A stretch of DNA of 5,067 nt from contig JBFKFP010000186.1 of assembly GCA_041618535.1 (NCBI GenBank), positions 1 to 5,067 on the forward strand, in the 5' to 3' direction. Under the pieces are notes generated by a model. It did no database searches. It was not told the DNA's origin and worked only from the letters and a program-made list of their open reading frames with translations. Origin of the DNA: SHLJ01 sp041618535 (lineage in GTDB: Bacteria; Bacteroidota; Bacteroidia; Flavobacteriales; Flavobacteriaceae). Position 1 is the stretch's first letter; every line of letters starts with the position of its first letter. The translations under genes were made by a program, and so were the position numbers. Of the stretch, positions 4,459 through 5,067 are shown piece after piece.

Positions 4459-5067
4459 TCAGAGTTCCAGCGCCTTTTCAATATCGTTGTCCATCAATAA
4501 ATCCAAAGGGCTCTCCAGGGCCTCTTTCACTGCCACCAGGAATCCTACCGATTCGCGTCCGTCAATAATCCTGTGATCATACGACAGGGCAACATACATG
4601 ACCGGCCTGATCTCAACCTTACCATCAACGGCAACAGGTCTCTCTACTATATTATGCATCCCGAGAATACCACTTTGCGGAGGGTTTATAATTGGGGTGG
4701 AAAGCATGCTTCCAAAGACACCACCGTTGGAAATAGTAAAAGTTCCCCCGGTCATCTCATCTACAGTGATCTGACCATCCCGAGCACGGGTGGCCAGTCT
4801 TTTAACCTCGGCTTCAACTCCCCTGAAAGTGAGTTTTTCCGCATTCCTTATTACCGGAACCATAAGCCCTTTGGGGCCAGATACCGCAATGCTTATATCG
4901 CAGAAGTTGTATGAGACCATTTCTTTTCCATCTATCATTGAATTCACAGCCGGGTATTCTTGTAAGGCCCTTACCACTGCCAGGGTGAAGAAACTCATAA
5001 ACCCGAGACTCACGCCGTGTTTCTCCTTAAAGGTCTCTTTATATTTCTTACGAATCTCGAATATTGG
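4459..5067 (-). CDS. odhB: dihydrolipoyl succinyltransferase, E2 of 2-oxoglutarate dehydrogenase (C-terminal part)
   Basis: C-terminal 202 codons plus TGA stop of the E2 core enzyme (also called sucB), which transfers succinyl from lipoyl-lysine to CoA in the citric acid cycle. The frame is open to the window edge, so the gene is cut there. The GTG at 5013 is an internal valine codon: in-frame sequence upstream (PIFEIRKKYKETF, then KEKHGVSLGFMSFF) continues the catalytic domain. The chain holds the conserved blocks GLMVPVIRNAE, GGTFTISNGGVFGSMLSTP and INPPQSGILGMH, and the active-site motif SYDHRIIDGRESVGFL, with the catalytic His at 4575-4573 and Asp at 4563-4561. The end (DIEKALEL) is the normal C terminus. 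The missing N-terminal part should contain the lipoyl and E1/E3-binding domains. The GFMSFF and STPIINPPQSGILGMH wording points to OdhB and not the pyruvate or branched-chain E2. The gene is convergent with the PAS-LuxR gene. Confidence 0.95.
   Translation of the reverse strand, partial: PIFEIRKKYKETFKEKHGVSLGFMSFFTLAVVRALQEYPAVNSMIDGKEMVSYNFCDISIAVSGPKGLMVPVIRNAEKLTFRGVEAEVKRLATRARDGQITVDEMTGGTFTISNGGVFGSMLSTPIINPPQSGILGMHNIVERPVAVDGKVEIRPVMYVALSYDHRIIDGRESVGFLVAVKEALESPLDLLMDNDIEKALEL

Noticed and set aside
4573..4914. 113-aa plus-strand reading frame
   Set aside because: Antisense to the strongly conserved odhB catalytic domain; no motif of its own.
4459..5013. odhB as a short complete gene starting at GTG 5013
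   Set aside because: The frame stays open upstream to the window edge and reads as the conserved E2 catalytic domain, so the gene is cut by the window and not short.

Overview
The window looks like chromosomal DNA from a member of the Bacteroidetes, most likely the class Flavobacteriia. This is inferred from AT-rich intergenic DNA, absence of clear Shine-Dalgarno sites, a TAnnTTTG-type promoter box in front of tatD, and protein wording I recognise as typical of that class (AnsA, TatD and the OdhB C-terminal half). No database search was possible. There are no integrases, transposases, CRISPR arrays or defence genes, so it reads as an ordinary core region with one decayed gene and some unexplained noncoding structure.

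Layout, left to right. Positions 1-246 hold no complete gene: there are two terminator-like hairpins on the minus strand and possibly the first three codons of a further minus-strand gene at the edge. A tRNA-Ser(GGA) lies at 247-334 (minus). A strong terminator at 365-397 ends a minus-strand pair of housekeeping genes, ansA (cytoplasmic type I L-asparaginase) and tatD (metal-dependent TatD-family nuclease), separated by one base and driven by a promoter that seems to give a nearly leaderless transcript. Divergently, on the plus strand, come a small retropepsin-like aspartic protease and, 14 bases later, a NarL/FixJ-type response regulator broken by three separate one-base losses. After about 145 bases comes an intact orphan regulator with a PAS-like sensor domain and a LuxR-type helix-turn-helix. 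The right end is the C-terminal catalytic part of odhB/sucB (2-oxoglutarate dehydrogenase E2) on the minus strand, running off the window.

The most unusual feature is a 27/28-base direct repeat bracketing the PAS-LuxR gene (3413-3439 and 4371-4398). Each copy can fold as RNA into a stem-loop with an AGGG loop, the only difference between the copies falls in the loop, and each copy is followed within a few bases by a second hairpin. The downstream copy sits in a run of hairpins ending in a terminator-like stem and T tract, so the element may be a regulatory leader, a dispersed repeat or part of a small RNA. Together with the dead response regulator next door, this suggests a regulatory locus under turnover between two conserved metabolic blocks.
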